A DNA stretch of 58,926 bases from Raineya sp964654605 (GTDB taxonomy: Bacteria; Bacteroidota; Bacteroidia; Cytophagales; Thermonemataceae). The stretch is taken from positions 1 to 58,926 of the forward strand of contig CAZZLW010000079.1 in NCBI GenBank assembly GCA_964654605.1, read 5' to 3'. The notes under the pieces were generated by a model. It had not been told where the DNA came from, did not search any database, and worked only from the letters and a program-made list of their open reading frames with translations. Below, piece after piece: positions 18,959 to 28,103 of this stretch. Each line of letters starts with the position of its first letter. Positions within the stretch are counted from its first letter, which is position 1. A program made the translations under genes and the position numbers.

Positions 18959-19958
18959 TTTCGTATAAGTGTTTGAAAAATCTATCAGCCAAGTAAGGGG
19001 CAAGCGAAACGCCTTTGCTACCCAAACCATTGAAAATACCTATCTGAGGCATTTGCGGGTGTAAGCCTATAATGGGGCGGCGGTTTTTGGTAGCAGGACG
19101 AAGCCCCGCTTTTTGAGCAATAACGCTAAAATCTTTTTTAAGCAAATTTCTTGCCTTTTCTGTAAGTTCGGCTTTTGCTTTTTCAGAAATTTCCCAATCC
19201 AACTGATGCCAACTATACGTAGAAGCTACTCGGAAGGTATTTTTACCCAAAGGTACAATACTTATCCCCTGATTGATGATACTTTCAAAATTTGCCTCTG
19301 CCATTGCAATATCAATCACCTCTCCTTTGGCAAAATTGAAAGGCAAATTTTGGAAAAAAGGGTTCAGAGTGGCTTGCGTACCTTCGCAGAAAATAATTTT
19401 TTCAGCTTCAATACCTTTGTAGGCAACTTTGTCTGAAAAAATCTGCAAAGCCGAATAATCAAAAATTTCCCTGAAATATAGAGATTTTTTTTCCAAAAAG
19501 CAACGAAATGCTCTAAGAAGTTTGGGAAGTTCTATCCAGCCTGCCTGCAAAGTTTCTATCCCGCCGTAGGGGCTTTGTATATCAGGGCGGTACTGCTCCT
19601 CGGCTACGGCTGTATTGAGGTACGACTTGAATTCGGGCAAAGCACTTTTGGCAATCCATTCGTTTTGCTCCTCAATAGAACGAAATGGGCGATAAATTGG
19701 GGTAGAATGTACAAACTGCTCTCCCAAAACATCTTCCATTTCTCTGTAAAAAGTATGTAAAAAAGGGAACAAATCATCTGCAAGCCAAGTTTTTACAAGA
19801 TTTTTTCCTGTAAGCGGGTTGAAAATACCCCCTGCTACTTGCGAAGCCGAAGGAAATTCCTCTGCATTGAAAACAAGAGGTGTTTTTTTATGTTGCAAGA
19901 AAGTGTAAGCAAGCACGGTGCCTGCAATGCCTTGTCCTACAATAATGCAATCGTACAT
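18921..19958 (-). CDS. FAD-dependent oxidoreductase (DAO family)
   Basis: The 345-residue product starts with the dinucleotide-binding motif VGQGIAG (G8, G10, G13) and has DAO-fold features such as GGIFNPLTGKNLVKTW and a C-terminal AGLRPATKNRRPIIG segment followed by NGLGSKGVSLAPYLA, which binds FAD. This family oxidises amino or imino acids (glycine oxidase, D-amino acid oxidase, MnmC-like). The substrate cannot be read from sequence. It lies upstream of and partly overlaps the barrel gene, suggesting co-transcription, and is divergent from nuoB. Confidence 0.85.
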   Translation of the reverse strand: MYDCIIVGQGIAGTVLAYTFLQHKKTPLVFNAEEFPSASQVAGGIFNPLTGKNLVKTWLADDLFPFLHTFYREMEDVLGEQFVHSTPIYRPFRSIEEQNEWIAKSALPEFKSYLNTAVAEEQYRPDIQSPYGGIETLQAGWIELPKLLRAFRCFLEKKSLYFREIFDYSALQIFSDKVAYKGIEAEKIIFCEGTQATLNPFFQNLPFNFAKGEVIDIAMAEANFESIINQGISIVPLGKNTFRVASTYSWHQLDWEISEKAKAELTEKARNLLKKDFSVIAQKAGLRPATKNRRPIIGLHPQMPQIGIFNGLGSKGVSLAPYLADRFFKHLYENAPLPQEINQPA

Positions 19959-20018
19959 AAAACCAAGTTACAGAACCAAACACTTTCAAAACGCTGTTTT
20001 TATGGCAAAAGTTTGCAT

Positions 20019-20047
20019 TTTGCAAAATCAAAATTTTGTTATCTTTG
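20019..20047 (+). promoter_or_regulatory. Putative promoter of nuoB
   Basis: TTTG at 20019-20022 and TATCTTTG at 20040-20047 are separated by 17 bases, a good Bacteroidota -33/-7 match, 58 bases upstream of the nuoB ATG. Confidence 0.6.
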
Positions 20048-20105
20048 TAAAACAAAGCACGCTTACCAGTCGTTCTCTTTGGAAAATAGTAGAAAATCGC
20101 AAACT

Positions 20106-20609
20106 ATGAAAACAGGCGAAGCCGAAATTATTACTACACGTTTGGAAGATTTGCTCAATTGGGCAAGAGCTTCTTCGTTATTTCCGATGAGTTTTGGATT
20201 GGCTTGCTGTGCTATTGAAATGATGGCAACGTATGCCTCACATTACGACTTGGATAGATTTGGAGTAATTCCTCGCACTTCGCCACGCCAATCTGATGTG
20301 CTGATTGTTTCGGGTACGGTTACTTTCAAAATGGCTGACCGCATTCGCCGCATCTACGAGCAAATGCCTGAACCTCGTTATGTAATTTCTATGGGTAGCT
20401 GTGCCAATTGTGGCGGACCCTATTGGGAACACGGCTATCACGTCGTAAAAGGAGTTGATAGAATTATTCCTGTTGATGTATACGTACCGGGCTGTCCGCC
20501 TCGCCCCGAAGCCTTGGTAGGAGCTATTTTGGAGTTGCAAAAGAAAATTTTGCAGGAAAAGCCTCTTTCAAACCTAAAAAAATCTCCTGAAAATACCAAT
20601 TCGGATTGA
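20106..20609 (+). CDS. nuoB: NADH-quinone oxidoreductase subunit B
   Basis: NuoB carries the N2 iron-sulfur cluster of respiratory complex I, which passes electrons to quinone. All four ligands are visible: the tandem Cys34-Cys35 (LACCAIEM), Cys99 (GSCANCGG) and Cys130 (PGCPPRPE). The 167-residue length is normal. The ATG at 20106 is chosen because homologues start close to this point (MKTGEAEIITTRLEDLL) and a promoter sits between it and the longer frame. The gene is unusual in standing alone: nuoA and nuoC/D are not adjacent on either side. Confidence 0.95.
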   Translation: MKTGEAEIITTRLEDLLNWARASSLFPMSFGLACCAIEMMATYASHYDLDRFGVIPRTSPRQSDVLIVSGTVTFKMADRIRRIYEQMPEPRYVISMGSCANCGGPYWEHGYHVVKGVDRIIPVDVYVPGCPPRPEALVGAILELQKKILQEKPLSNLKKSPENTNSD

Positions 20610-20617
20610 TTTTTGCT

Positions 20618-20625
20618 TATCTTTG
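20618..20625 (+). promoter_or_regulatory. -7 box for the TPR gene
   Basis: TATCTTTG lies 16 bases before the ATG at 20642. I see no TTTG at the proper distance upstream, so the promoter call is tentative. Confidence 0.35.
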
Positions 20626-20641
20626 CTTAAAAGCGTTTCTT

Positions 20642-22390
20642 ATGACAAGGAAGTTGTGGATAATTTTCGTTTTGCTTGGCGTTTGGCAGATAGATTTTGC
20701 TCAACATACCCAGCCCGAAAAAGAAGGTAAAGACCGCACCAAAAAAGCCAAAGAAATTTTAGGCGAAGATGGCTCGTTTGAAAACCCCATTTTCAACAAA
20801 GAAAGGCAAACCAGCCTTATGGCAGAAACAGCCCTAATGGAAGGTTTTTTTGATTTTGCTGTAGAAGAATATGAAAAGGCTTTGAGCAATTTCAGAAAAG
20901 CTCTTAGGATAAATCCTAAAAGTTCAGGTATCAATTATCAGATTGCACTCACATTGTTTCAGCTCAAACGATACAGCGAAGCTACCGAATACGCCGCCGC
21001 CGCCATTGACCTTGAAAGCAACATTGTCTATTATTACCTGCTTCTGATAAAAATTTATCAAGAGCAAGGTTTATTTAATGACGCCGCTCGCATTTACGAA
21101 AAAATGTTTGATAAAAAAGTTCCTAATTCCGAAGTATATTGGAAAGATTTGGCGGAACTTTACCACAAGAAACTTCAAAAACCCGAAAAAGCTCTCAAAA
21201 TATACGAAGATTTGGAACGTAAGCACGGCATAATGGAGCATATCAATTTTGCAAAGCAAGAAATTTTTTTGGAACAAAAAAATCTTGGCGAAGCACTCAA
21301 AGAAGCAGAAAAATTAGCCAAATTTTACCCCGAAAAGCCTGAATGGCAAGCCAATTATGCCAAAATTTTACTGCTTAATGGCAAAGATGCCCAAGCCGAG
21401 CAGTTTTTGCTTTCCAAACTAAAAGCCGATTATACTTTCCAAACCCACCTGCAACTGCTATACACTTATCAGAAGCAAAATAAAAATTCTCAAAAAGAGC
21501 AATTAGCAAGCGATTTGCTGAAAAACAGCCAATTACCTGATGAAGTGAGAAGTGAAATTTTGAAAAACTTTGTAGATAAAAAGGCTCAAAACTTTGAGCA
21601 AGTAGTAAAAAATACACCCCAAAATGCTGAGGCTTGGCTAATGCTTGCCCAAGAGGCTGAAAAGCAAAAAAACTTTACCAAAGCCCAAGAGGCATACAAA
21701 GAGGTTGTAAAGCTGGATAATACCAATTTTGAGGCTTGGAAAAGGCTTCTGTGGTACGATTGGCAACTTTACGAAATAGAACAATTGCTTGAACACTCCA
21801 AAGAGGCTTTGGATTTGTACCCTACTCAGCCTGAAATATGGTGGTACAATGGAAAGGCTTGTTTTGAGCGTAAAAATTACAAAAAGGCTCTTGAAAGCTA
21901 TGAGCAAGGAAAAAGTTTTGTTCGTAGAAACAAATCCGCCCCCCTTGAAATTGCAATTGCCGAGCTTTATTTGGCAGAAGGTAAAGCTAATGAAGCAGAA
22001 AAAATCATATCAGAATTACAACCTACTTTTGGCGAAAATCGCGATTTTCTGAATTTTTATGCCTACTTTCTGGCTTACAAAAAACAAAAACTTGATGAAG
22101 CCTTGAAAATAGCTCGTAAAATAGTAGAAGCGGAAAGCGAAAATGGTGAATTCTTATATACGCTTGCGTATGTGCAGTATCGGCAAAATAAACTCTCGGA
22201 GGCTCTTAAAACCCTTGAAAATGCTCATAAATTTCAAAAAGGGGCAAGATTGCAAGAACTTTTCGGCGATGTTTATTTCAAAATGGGCGAAAAAGAAAAA
22301 GCCATAAGCCATTGGCAAAAAGCCCAAGACCTTAAAGGCGGCAGTACCTTGCTTTCTAAAAAATTAACCGACAAACAGCTTTACGAGTAA
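20642..22390 (+). CDS. Secreted/periplasmic TPR repeat protein
   Basis: A 582-residue protein with a signal peptide (MTRKLWIIFVLLGVWQIDFAQ) and many tetratricopeptide repeats, for example ALSNFRKALRINPKSSGINYQIALTLFQL-type units at the N-terminus and ALKTLENAHKF near the C-terminus. TPR arrays are protein-interaction scaffolds. The stop is one base from the next start (DUF4292 lipoprotein), so the two are almost certainly co-transcribed and may act together at the outer membrane. The specific partner is unknown. Confidence 0.88.
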   Translation: MTRKLWIIFVLLGVWQIDFAQHTQPEKEGKDRTKKAKEILGEDGSFENPIFNKERQTSLMAETALMEGFFDFAVEEYEKALSNFRKALRINPKSSGINYQIALTLFQLKRYSEATEYAAAAIDLESNIVYYYLLLIKIYQEQGLFNDAARIYEKMFDKKVPNSEVYWKDLAELYHKKLQKPEKALKIYEDLERKHGIMEHINFAKQEIFLEQKNLGEALKEAEKLAKFYPEKPEWQANYAKILLLNGKDAQAEQFLLSKLKADYTFQTHLQLLYTYQKQNKNSQKEQLASDLLKNSQLPDEVRSEILKNFVDKKAQNFEQVVKNTPQNAEAWLMLAQEAEKQKNFTKAQEAYKEVVKLDNTNFEAWKRLLWYDWQLYEIEQLLEHSKEALDLYPTQPEIWWYNGKACFERKNYKKALESYEQGKSFVRRNKSAPLEIAIAELYLAEGKANEAEKIISELQPTFGENRDFLNFYAYFLAYKKQKLDEALKIARKIVEAESENGEFLYTLAYVQYRQNKLSEALKTLENAHKFQKGARLQELFGDVYFKMGEKEKAISHWQKAQDLKGGSTLLSKKLTDKQLYE

Positions 22391-22391
22391 A

Positions 22392-23270
22392 ATGAATCAC
22401 TCAATAGTTTCACAAAATAGGTCGTCCTTTTCTTTTGCAGAAGGGCGAGGGCTGATATTTGTTTTATTTATTGCTTTTGCTTTGCTTTTTTTGGGTAGCT
22501 CTTGCCGAAAAAAGCGAATACAACCTGTCAAAGATAACACGCAAGTTATTCAAAACCCTCTACCAGCCAAAGAGGAAAATATCCAAGAAAGCAAAGAAAA
22601 CTTTTTTTCGCTTCCTCAGAAACCTGTTTTGCTGAATTTTAAGTATCTTTCTTCCAATTCCAAAATTGATTTTACAGACGGCACCAATGAGGAAAAGTTC
22701 AAGACTACAATGCGAATCCGTAAAGATAGCCTCATTTGGCTTTCTTTGCAGGCAAATGTAGGTGTAGAAGGTATGCGTATTCTGATTGATAAAGACTCCA
22801 TTCGCTTTCTGAACTATCAAGCCAAAACCTACCAAAGTTTTTCATTTGAGCAACTAAGCGAGCAATATGGTATTTCTCTGAATTATGCTCTTTGTCAGGC
22901 TATTCTTATCGGCGAAATGCCCATTAAGGAGTTTGACGAAAAAAGAGTGCTAAAAGATACTTCCCACTACATTGTTCGCCAAAGAATGAAATTTTTACAA
23001 GTAGATAACTACTTGCGTTTGCAAGATAGCCAAATGGAAAAACTATGGGTGAGTGATACGGAGCGAGGCAGTCAGTTGCAAATTCTATACAGCGATTTTC
23101 AGCCTTTGGCAGAAGGGCTTTTCCCCGATAAAAACCAAATAACACTCAACTATCGGAACGCCCAAGGGGTTTTTCAGCTCAAATTGGATATAGACCATAA
23201 AAAAACCAAAATTTCCGATACACCTCTTGATTTTCCTTTTAGCGTTCCCAAAAAGTATAACCGCTTGTAA
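22392..23270 (+). CDS. DUF4292 family lipoprotein
   Basis: A 292-residue protein with a lipobox at LFLGSSC after a hydrophobic segment, so it should be lipid-anchored. The body (LLNFKYLSSNSKIDF, IWLSLQANVGVEGMRILI) matches the DUF4292 family found in Bacteroidota, which resembles LolA/LolB-like half-barrel folds; the function is not established. It starts one base after the TPR gene, and downstream lies topA with its own putative -7 box. The first 20 or so residues before the hydrophobic segment are long for a lipoprotein signal, so the true start may be later. Confidence 0.82.
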   Translation: MNHSIVSQNRSSFSFAEGRGLIFVLFIAFALLFLGSSCRKKRIQPVKDNTQVIQNPLPAKEENIQESKENFFSLPQKPVLLNFKYLSSNSKIDFTDGTNEEKFKTTMRIRKDSLIWLSLQANVGVEGMRILIDKDSIRFLNYQAKTYQSFSFEQLSEQYGISLNYALCQAILIGEMPIKEFDEKRVLKDTSHYIVRQRMKFLQVDNYLRLQDSQMEKLWVSDTERGSQLQILYSDFQPLAEGLFPDKNQITLNYRNAQGVFQLKLDIDHKKTKISDTPLDFPFSVPKKYNRL

Positions 23271-23315
23271 AACGTAAAAACTTTCACCTTTTTACGAAAT
23301 TTTTGCAAAAGTTTT

Positions 23316-23323
23316 TATTTTTG
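23316..23323 (+). promoter_or_regulatory. -7 box for topA
   Basis: TATTTTTG lies 50 bases upstream of the topA ATG. No well-spaced TTTG is seen upstream, so confidence is low. Confidence 0.3.
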
Positions 23324-23373
23324 TGCCAAAAATTGCCTGCTTTTGGCAGTTTTACGCCAAACTCATTTCTCTT

Positions 23374-25695
23374 ATGAAGAACCTTGTGATTGTGGAATCG
23401 CCCGCCAAAGCCAAAACCATTGAAAAGTATTTAGGCAAAGATTTCACGGTACGTTCCAGCTATGGGCATATTCGCGACCTTCCTGAAAAAGGTTTGGGCG
23501 TAGATATTGAAAAAAACTTTACACCTACCTACGAAATTTCGCCCGATAAAACGGCTATTGTGAAGGAACTCAAAAAAATGTCCAAAGAAGCTGAAAATGT
23601 TTGGCTTGCCACTGACGACGACCGCGAGGGCGAAGCAATTTCTTGGCATTTGAAAGAATCTTTGGATTTGGACGATAGCAAAACCAAAAGAATTGTTTTC
23701 AGAGAGATTACCAAAAATGCGATTTTGAAAGCTATTCAAAATCCGCGTAAAATTGATATAGATTTGGTAAATGCTCAGCAGGCTCGCCGTATTTTAGACC
23801 GCCTCGTAGGGTATGAACTTTCGCCTGTTCTTTGGAAAAAAGTCAAATCGGGGCTTTCGGCAGGGCGAGTGCAGTCGGTAGCAGTGCGTCTGATTGTAGA
23901 AAGAGAAAGAGAAATTGAGAAATTTCAGGCAACTTCCACTTTCAAAATTACAGCCCAGTTTGATGTGGGCGGCGGAAAAACCCTCGTTGCCGAACTCAAA
24001 GATAAAATCAGTACTGAAGCGGAAGCACAAGCCTTTTTGCAATCTTGTATTGGGGCAAAGTTTTCTATCAAGAATTTAGAAACCAAACCTGCCAAAAAAT
24101 CGCCTGCACCGCCTTTTACAACTTCTACACTCCAACAAGAAGCTAGCCGCAAGTTAGGTTTTTCGGTGGCACAAACAATGACCATTGCCCAAAAACTTTA
24201 CGAGGCAGGAAAAATAACTTATATGCGTACCGACTCTACGAACCTTTCCCAAGAAGCTATCGGTGCGGCGGCAAAAGAAATAGAAAAGGCTTTTGGTAAA
24301 AAATTTGTGCAGTCGCGTCAGTACAAAACCAAATCCGAAACAGCCCAAGAAGCTCACGAGGCTATTCGCCCTACGGATTTTTCGGCACACCAAATAGATG
24401 GCGACCGCAACGAGCAACGCCTCTACGAACTCATTTGGAAACGTGCTATTGCCTCACAAATGGCTGATGCTCAATTAGAGCGTACTATCGCTACCATTGA
24501 TATATCCACTAGCCCCGCACTGCTTTTTGCCGAAGGCGAAGTAATCAAGTTTGAAGGTTTTTTGAAAGTATATTTGGAAGATACCGACGAAGAAGCAGAT
24601 GAAGAGGGCACCAGCAAAATGTTACCTCCCTTGCAAGTAGGACAAGATTTGCCACTGCTTGAAATGAAGGCATTGGAGCGTTTTTCGCGTCCGCCTGCTC
24701 GCTATACAGAGGCAAGTTTGGTGAAAAAATTAGAAGAATTAGGCATAGGCAGACCTTCTACGTATGCTCCTACCATTTCTACCATACTCAAAAGGGGCTA
24801 TGTAGTGAAAGAAAACCGAGAGGGCAAAGAGCGAAAATATCAGGAGATAACCCTCAAAAATGGTAAAATTTCTGTCAAAACCAAAACCGAAATCGTTGGC
24901 TCGGAAAAAGCCAAACTTTTCCCTACCGATGTAGCGATGGTAGTCAATGATTTTTTGCAAAATCATTTTGAAAGCATTGTAGATTATTCTTTTACTGCCA
25001 AAGTAGAAAAACAATTTGACGAAATTGCCGAAGGCAAACAAGATTGGGTGAAAATGATAAAAAATTTCTACAAAGACTTTCACCCCAAAATAGAAGAAAC
25101 CGAAGACATCAAGAAAAGCGAGGTAGTTGCCCACCGAGAGCTTGGCATACACCCCGAAACAGGCGAAAAGGTATTTGCCAAATTGGGAAAATACGGAGCT
25201 TATGTGCAAATTGGCGAAGCAGGTAGCGATAAAAAACCTCTTTTTGCCAAACTCAAAAAAGGGCAGTTTTTGGAAACGATTACTTTGCAAGAAGCCTTAG
25301 AGCTATTTAAGTTGCCTCGCGAGGTAGGCTCTTACGAAGGAAAAACGCTGACGGTAGCTATTGGACGCTTCGGTCCTTATGTGAAAATGGGAAATGAGTT
25401 CTTTTCTTTGGGTAAAGATGATGACCCTTACAGCATTACCGAAGAGAGAGCCATTGAAATTATTGAAGCCAAACGCAAAGCCGACTCTGAAAAAATTATC
25501 AAAACTTTTCCTGAAAATTCAGAAGTACAGGTTCTCAATGGTAGGTATGGGGCGTACATCAAAGTTGGTAAGCAAAATGTAAAAATCCCCAAAGGAAAAG
25601 AACCCAAATCGCTAACTCTTGAAGAGTGCTTACAACTTGCCCAAGAACAAAGCGATAAGGAAAAAACAAAAAGCAGTAGCAAGAAAAAGCCTTGA
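23374..25695 (+). CDS. topA: DNA topoisomerase I
   Basis: The 773-residue type IA enzyme relaxes negative supercoils. The start at 23374 gives the classic N-terminus MKNLVIVESPAKAKTIEKYLG. The TOPRIM acidic motif DDDREGEAISWH follows, and the catalytic tyrosine is Y283 in ITYMRTDSTNLS. The C-terminus replaces zinc ribbons with repeated Toprim-C-type units (GKYGAYVQIGE, GRFGPYVKMG, GRYGAYIKVGK) and a Lys/Ser-rich tail (SSSKKKP), as usual in Bacteroidota. It precedes glyS on the same strand. Confidence 0.97.
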   Translation: MKNLVIVESPAKAKTIEKYLGKDFTVRSSYGHIRDLPEKGLGVDIEKNFTPTYEISPDKTAIVKELKKMSKEAENVWLATDDDREGEAISWHLKESLDLDDSKTKRIVFREITKNAILKAIQNPRKIDIDLVNAQQARRILDRLVGYELSPVLWKKVKSGLSAGRVQSVAVRLIVEREREIEKFQATSTFKITAQFDVGGGKTLVAELKDKISTEAEAQAFLQSCIGAKFSIKNLETKPAKKSPAPPFTTSTLQQEASRKLGFSVAQTMTIAQKLYEAGKITYMRTDSTNLSQEAIGAAAKEIEKAFGKKFVQSRQYKTKSETAQEAHEAIRPTDFSAHQIDGDRNEQRLYELIWKRAIASQMADAQLERTIATIDISTSPALLFAEGEVIKFEGFLKVYLEDTDEEADEEGTSKMLPPLQVGQDLPLLEMKALERFSRPPARYTEASLVKKLEELGIGRPSTYAPTISTILKRGYVVKENREGKERKYQEITLKNGKISVKTKTEIVGSEKAKLFPTDVAMVVNDFLQNHFESIVDYSFTAKVEKQFDEIAEGKQDWVKMIKNFYKDFHPKIEETEDIKKSEVVAHRELGIHPETGEKVFAKLGKYGAYVQIGEAGSDKKPLFAKLKKGQFLETITLQEALELFKLPREVGSYEGKTLTVAIGRFGPYVKMGNEFFSLGKDDDPYSITEERAIEIIEAKRKADSEKIIKTFPENSEVQVLNGRYGAYIKVGKQNVKIPKGKEPKSLTLEECLQLAQEQSDKEKTKSSSKKKP

Positions 25696-25776
25696 AAATA
25701 TAAAGCCTGAATGAGCGATAAAGATAAAGCTCTTAAAGGCTTGAATATCAAACGCTAAACTTTTTTGAAATTCGTT

Positions 25777-27279
25777 ATGGCAAATAAATCACAAATCACC
25801 CCTGAAGAGGCAACTCTGCAAAAAATTGTAGCTCACGCCAAAGAATATGGTTTTGTTTTCCCAAGTTCCGAAATTTACGATGGCTTGCAAGCAGTTTATG
25901 ACTATGGGCAAAATGGCGTAGAACTCAAAAATAACCTCAAACAGGTTTGGTGGAAGGCAATGACAATGCTCAACGAAAATGTGGTTGGCATTGATGCCGC
26001 TATTTTTATGCACCCGTTGGTATGGAAAGCCTCTGGCCACGTGGATAGCTTCAACGACCCAATGGTGGATAACAAAGATTCTAAAAAACGCTATCGCGTA
26101 GACCACCTCATTGAGGCAAAAGCCTACGAATACGAGGAGCAGGGTTTCCCTGATAAAGCCGCCGCACTCATTAGCCAAATGAACATTTTGCTAGAAAAAG
26201 AAGATTTTGAGGGTTTGGGCAGGCTACTACAAGAGGAAAAAATTGTTTGTCCTGTCTCGGGTACAAGCAACTGGACCGAAGTAAGGCAATTTAATCTGAT
26301 GTTTGGCACGCTCTTGGGCTCGGTAGCTGATGAAGCCTCCGTAATTTATTTGCGTCCTGAAACCGCACAAGGTATTTTTGTCAATTTCTTGAATGTACAA
26401 CAAACAGGCAGAATGAAGATTCCTTTTGGCATTGCCCAAATCGGAAAAGCCTTTCGGAATGAAATTGTAGCAAGGCAATTTATTTTCCGTATGCGTGAAT
26501 TTGAGCAAATGGAAATGCAATTTTTCTGCCGTCCGGGTACCGAAATGCAATGGTACGAATATTGGAAAGAAAAAAGATATAAGTTTTTGTTGGCTCTGGG
26601 CTTACCTGCCGAAAAATTACGCTTTCACGTACACGAAAAGCTCGCTCATTATGCCAATGCCGCCTTGGATATTGAATATGAATTCCCTTTTGGTTTCAAA
26701 GAATTGGAAGGCATACACTCGCGTACCGACTACGATTTGGGCAGACATCAAGAGTTTTCTAAAAAGAAACTCCAATATTTTGATGATGAAATTACAGACA
26801 AAGACAAGCAACGCTATCTGCCTTATGTAGTGGAAACCTCTATCGGTGCTGATAGACTATTTCTGGCAATTCTCTGCAATGCTTATACCGAAGAAATAAA
26901 AATAAACGCCAAAGGTGAAGAAACCAAACGTATATTTTTGAAGTTCCACCCTGCAATAGCCCCCGTGAAAGTAGCAGTGTTGCCACTTTTACGCAAAGAT
27001 GGCTTACCTGAAAAAGCTCGTGAAGTATTTGAGCAACTTCGTTATGATTTTAACACTATTTACGAAGAGAAAGGCACTATTGGCAAAAATTATACGCGTA
27101 TGGATTTAATCGGTACGCCTTTTTGCGTAACCATTGACCACCAAACTTTGCAAGACAATACCGTTACTTTGCGTTATAGAGATACTGCCGAGCAGGTGCG
27201 TTTGCCTATTTCCGAGCTGAATAGCGTAATTGAAAAAGAAGTTTCACTCAGAAACATCTGGCAAAAGATTGTATCCTAA
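25777..27279 (+). CDS. glyS: Glycine--tRNA ligase (homodimeric type)
   Basis: This 500-residue class II synthetase charges tRNA-Gly. It is the single-chain alpha2 type, not the alpha2beta2 type. Visible landmarks are VWWKAMT and WKASGHVDSFNDPMV near the N-terminus, the class II motif 2 region FRNEIVARQFIFRMREFEQMEMQFF, the glycine-site region LEGIHSRTDYDLGRHQE, motif 3 VETSIGADRLFLAILCNAY and a C-terminal anticodon-binding domain (APVKVAVLPLL). The ATG at 25777 is used; an in-frame TTG 12 bases earlier is less likely. A strong hairpin terminator follows. Confidence 0.97.
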   Translation: MANKSQITPEEATLQKIVAHAKEYGFVFPSSEIYDGLQAVYDYGQNGVELKNNLKQVWWKAMTMLNENVVGIDAAIFMHPLVWKASGHVDSFNDPMVDNKDSKKRYRVDHLIEAKAYEYEEQGFPDKAAALISQMNILLEKEDFEGLGRLLQEEKIVCPVSGTSNWTEVRQFNLMFGTLLGSVADEASVIYLRPETAQGIFVNFLNVQQTGRMKIPFGIAQIGKAFRNEIVARQFIFRMREFEQMEMQFFCRPGTEMQWYEYWKEKRYKFLLALGLPAEKLRFHVHEKLAHYANAALDIEYEFPFGFKELEGIHSRTDYDLGRHQEFSKKKLQYFDDEITDKDKQRYLPYVVETSIGADRLFLAILCNAYTEEIKINAKGEETKRIFLKFHPAIAPVKVAVLPLLRKDGLPEKAREVFEQLRYDFNTIYEEKGTIGKNYTRMDLIGTPFCVTIDHQTLQDNTVTLRYRDTAEQVRLPISELNSVIEKEVSLRNIWQKIVS

Positions 27280-27297
27280 TAGTTTTCTCAACTGCTT

Positions 27298-27333
27298 ACT
27301 TTTTCGGTGCTTGGCTTCAAGCACCGAAAAAGT
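27298..27333. terminator. Bidirectional terminator between glyS and pirin
   Basis: A perfect 16-base-pair stem (ACTTTTTCGGTGCTTG and complement) with a 4-base loop GCTT, with T- and A-runs built into the arms, separates the convergent genes ending at 27279 and 27341. Confidence 0.88.
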
Positions 27334-27340
27334 GTTAGCC

Positions 27341-28051
27341 TCAAATTTTCATTGGCACTTCTATCAGCAAAATTTGAGTATTTTCCTGAAATTCAATTTC
27401 TAAATTATCAGTTTCCCATACGCCCACGGCATCTCGCTTTTGGAGCGTTTCTTGTGCCATTTGTGCTTTGCCTTCTATTACAAAGGCATAAACACCATTT
27501 CCCTTTTTTTGGATTTGATAGCTTGTTTTTTGCCCTTTTTCAAAATTGCCAAGCCAAAAGTAAGCATCTTGATTTATCCACAGGGCATCAGGCTTATCGG
27601 GGGCAACTACGGCTTGCAAACGATTTTGATAACTTTCGGGCGAGAAAGATTTTTGGGCATAACGAGGCTCAATGTTACGAATTTTAGGAAAAACCCATAT
27701 TTGCAGGTGCTTTGTAATTTGGTCTGCAAAAGCGTTTTTTTCGGAATGATAAATGCCCTTGCCCGCCGACATAATTTGCACATCATTTTTGAGAATTACC
27801 CCCGATTGTCCTATACTATCGGCGTGAGCCAACCCGCCTTCCAGAGGGATAGTTACAATTTCCATATTATCGTGAGGGTGGGTGGCAAAACCTGTTCCGC
27901 CCAAAATCTTATCGTCATTTAGCACTCTCAATGCTCCAAAATGTACCTTTTCAGGATTGTAATAGTTGGCAAAACTAAACGAATAATAGGCTTCTAACCA
28001 ACCAAAATTGGCATAGCCTCTTTCTTTGGCACGATGAACTATCTTTTGCAT
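27341..28051 (-). CDS. Pirin family protein
   Basis: A 236-residue bicupin of the pirin family. The metal-binding residues are His58 and His60 (THPHDNMEIVT), His102 and Glu104 (GIYHSEKN). Some bacterial pirins act as quercetin 2,3-dioxygenases or redox-responsive regulators; the role here is not set by sequence. It lies downstream of the OstA-like gene on the same strand across 52 bases. Its own -7-like box (reverse TAAATTTG at 28083-28090) overlaps a 25-base interrupted palindrome, which suggests repression by a dedicated transcription factor. Confidence 0.92.
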   Translation of the reverse strand: MQKIVHRAKERGYANFGWLEAYYSFSFANYYNPEKVHFGALRVLNDDKILGGTGFATHPHDNMEIVTIPLEGGLAHADSIGQSGVILKNDVQIMSAGKGIYHSEKNAFADQITKHLQIWVFPKIRNIEPRYAQKSFSPESYQNRLQAVVAPDKPDALWINQDAYFWLGNFEKGQKTSYQIQKKGNGVYAFVIEGKAQMAQETLQKRDAVGVWETDNLEIEFQENTQILLIEVPMKI

Positions 28052-28059
28052 AAATTTAA

Positions 28060-28090
28060 TGTTTTAACATTTATTGTTAAAACAAATTTA
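28060..28090 (-). promoter_or_regulatory. Pirin promoter with operator-like palindrome
   Basis: Inverted repeat arms TGTTTTAAC (28060-28068) and GTTAAAACA (28076-28084) are perfect complements around a 7-base spacer. They lie 9 bases before the start codon and overlap by two bases the reverse-strand -7 box TAAATTTG (28083-28090), placing the palindrome over the expected transcription start. Confidence 0.55.
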
Positions 28091-28103
28091 CTACAAAAAA
28101 GTT

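Noticed and set aside
25712..25741. Possible hairpin after topA
   Set aside because: Only broken 4-base stems (GAGC/GCTC, GCCT/AGGC) can form and no T-run follows.
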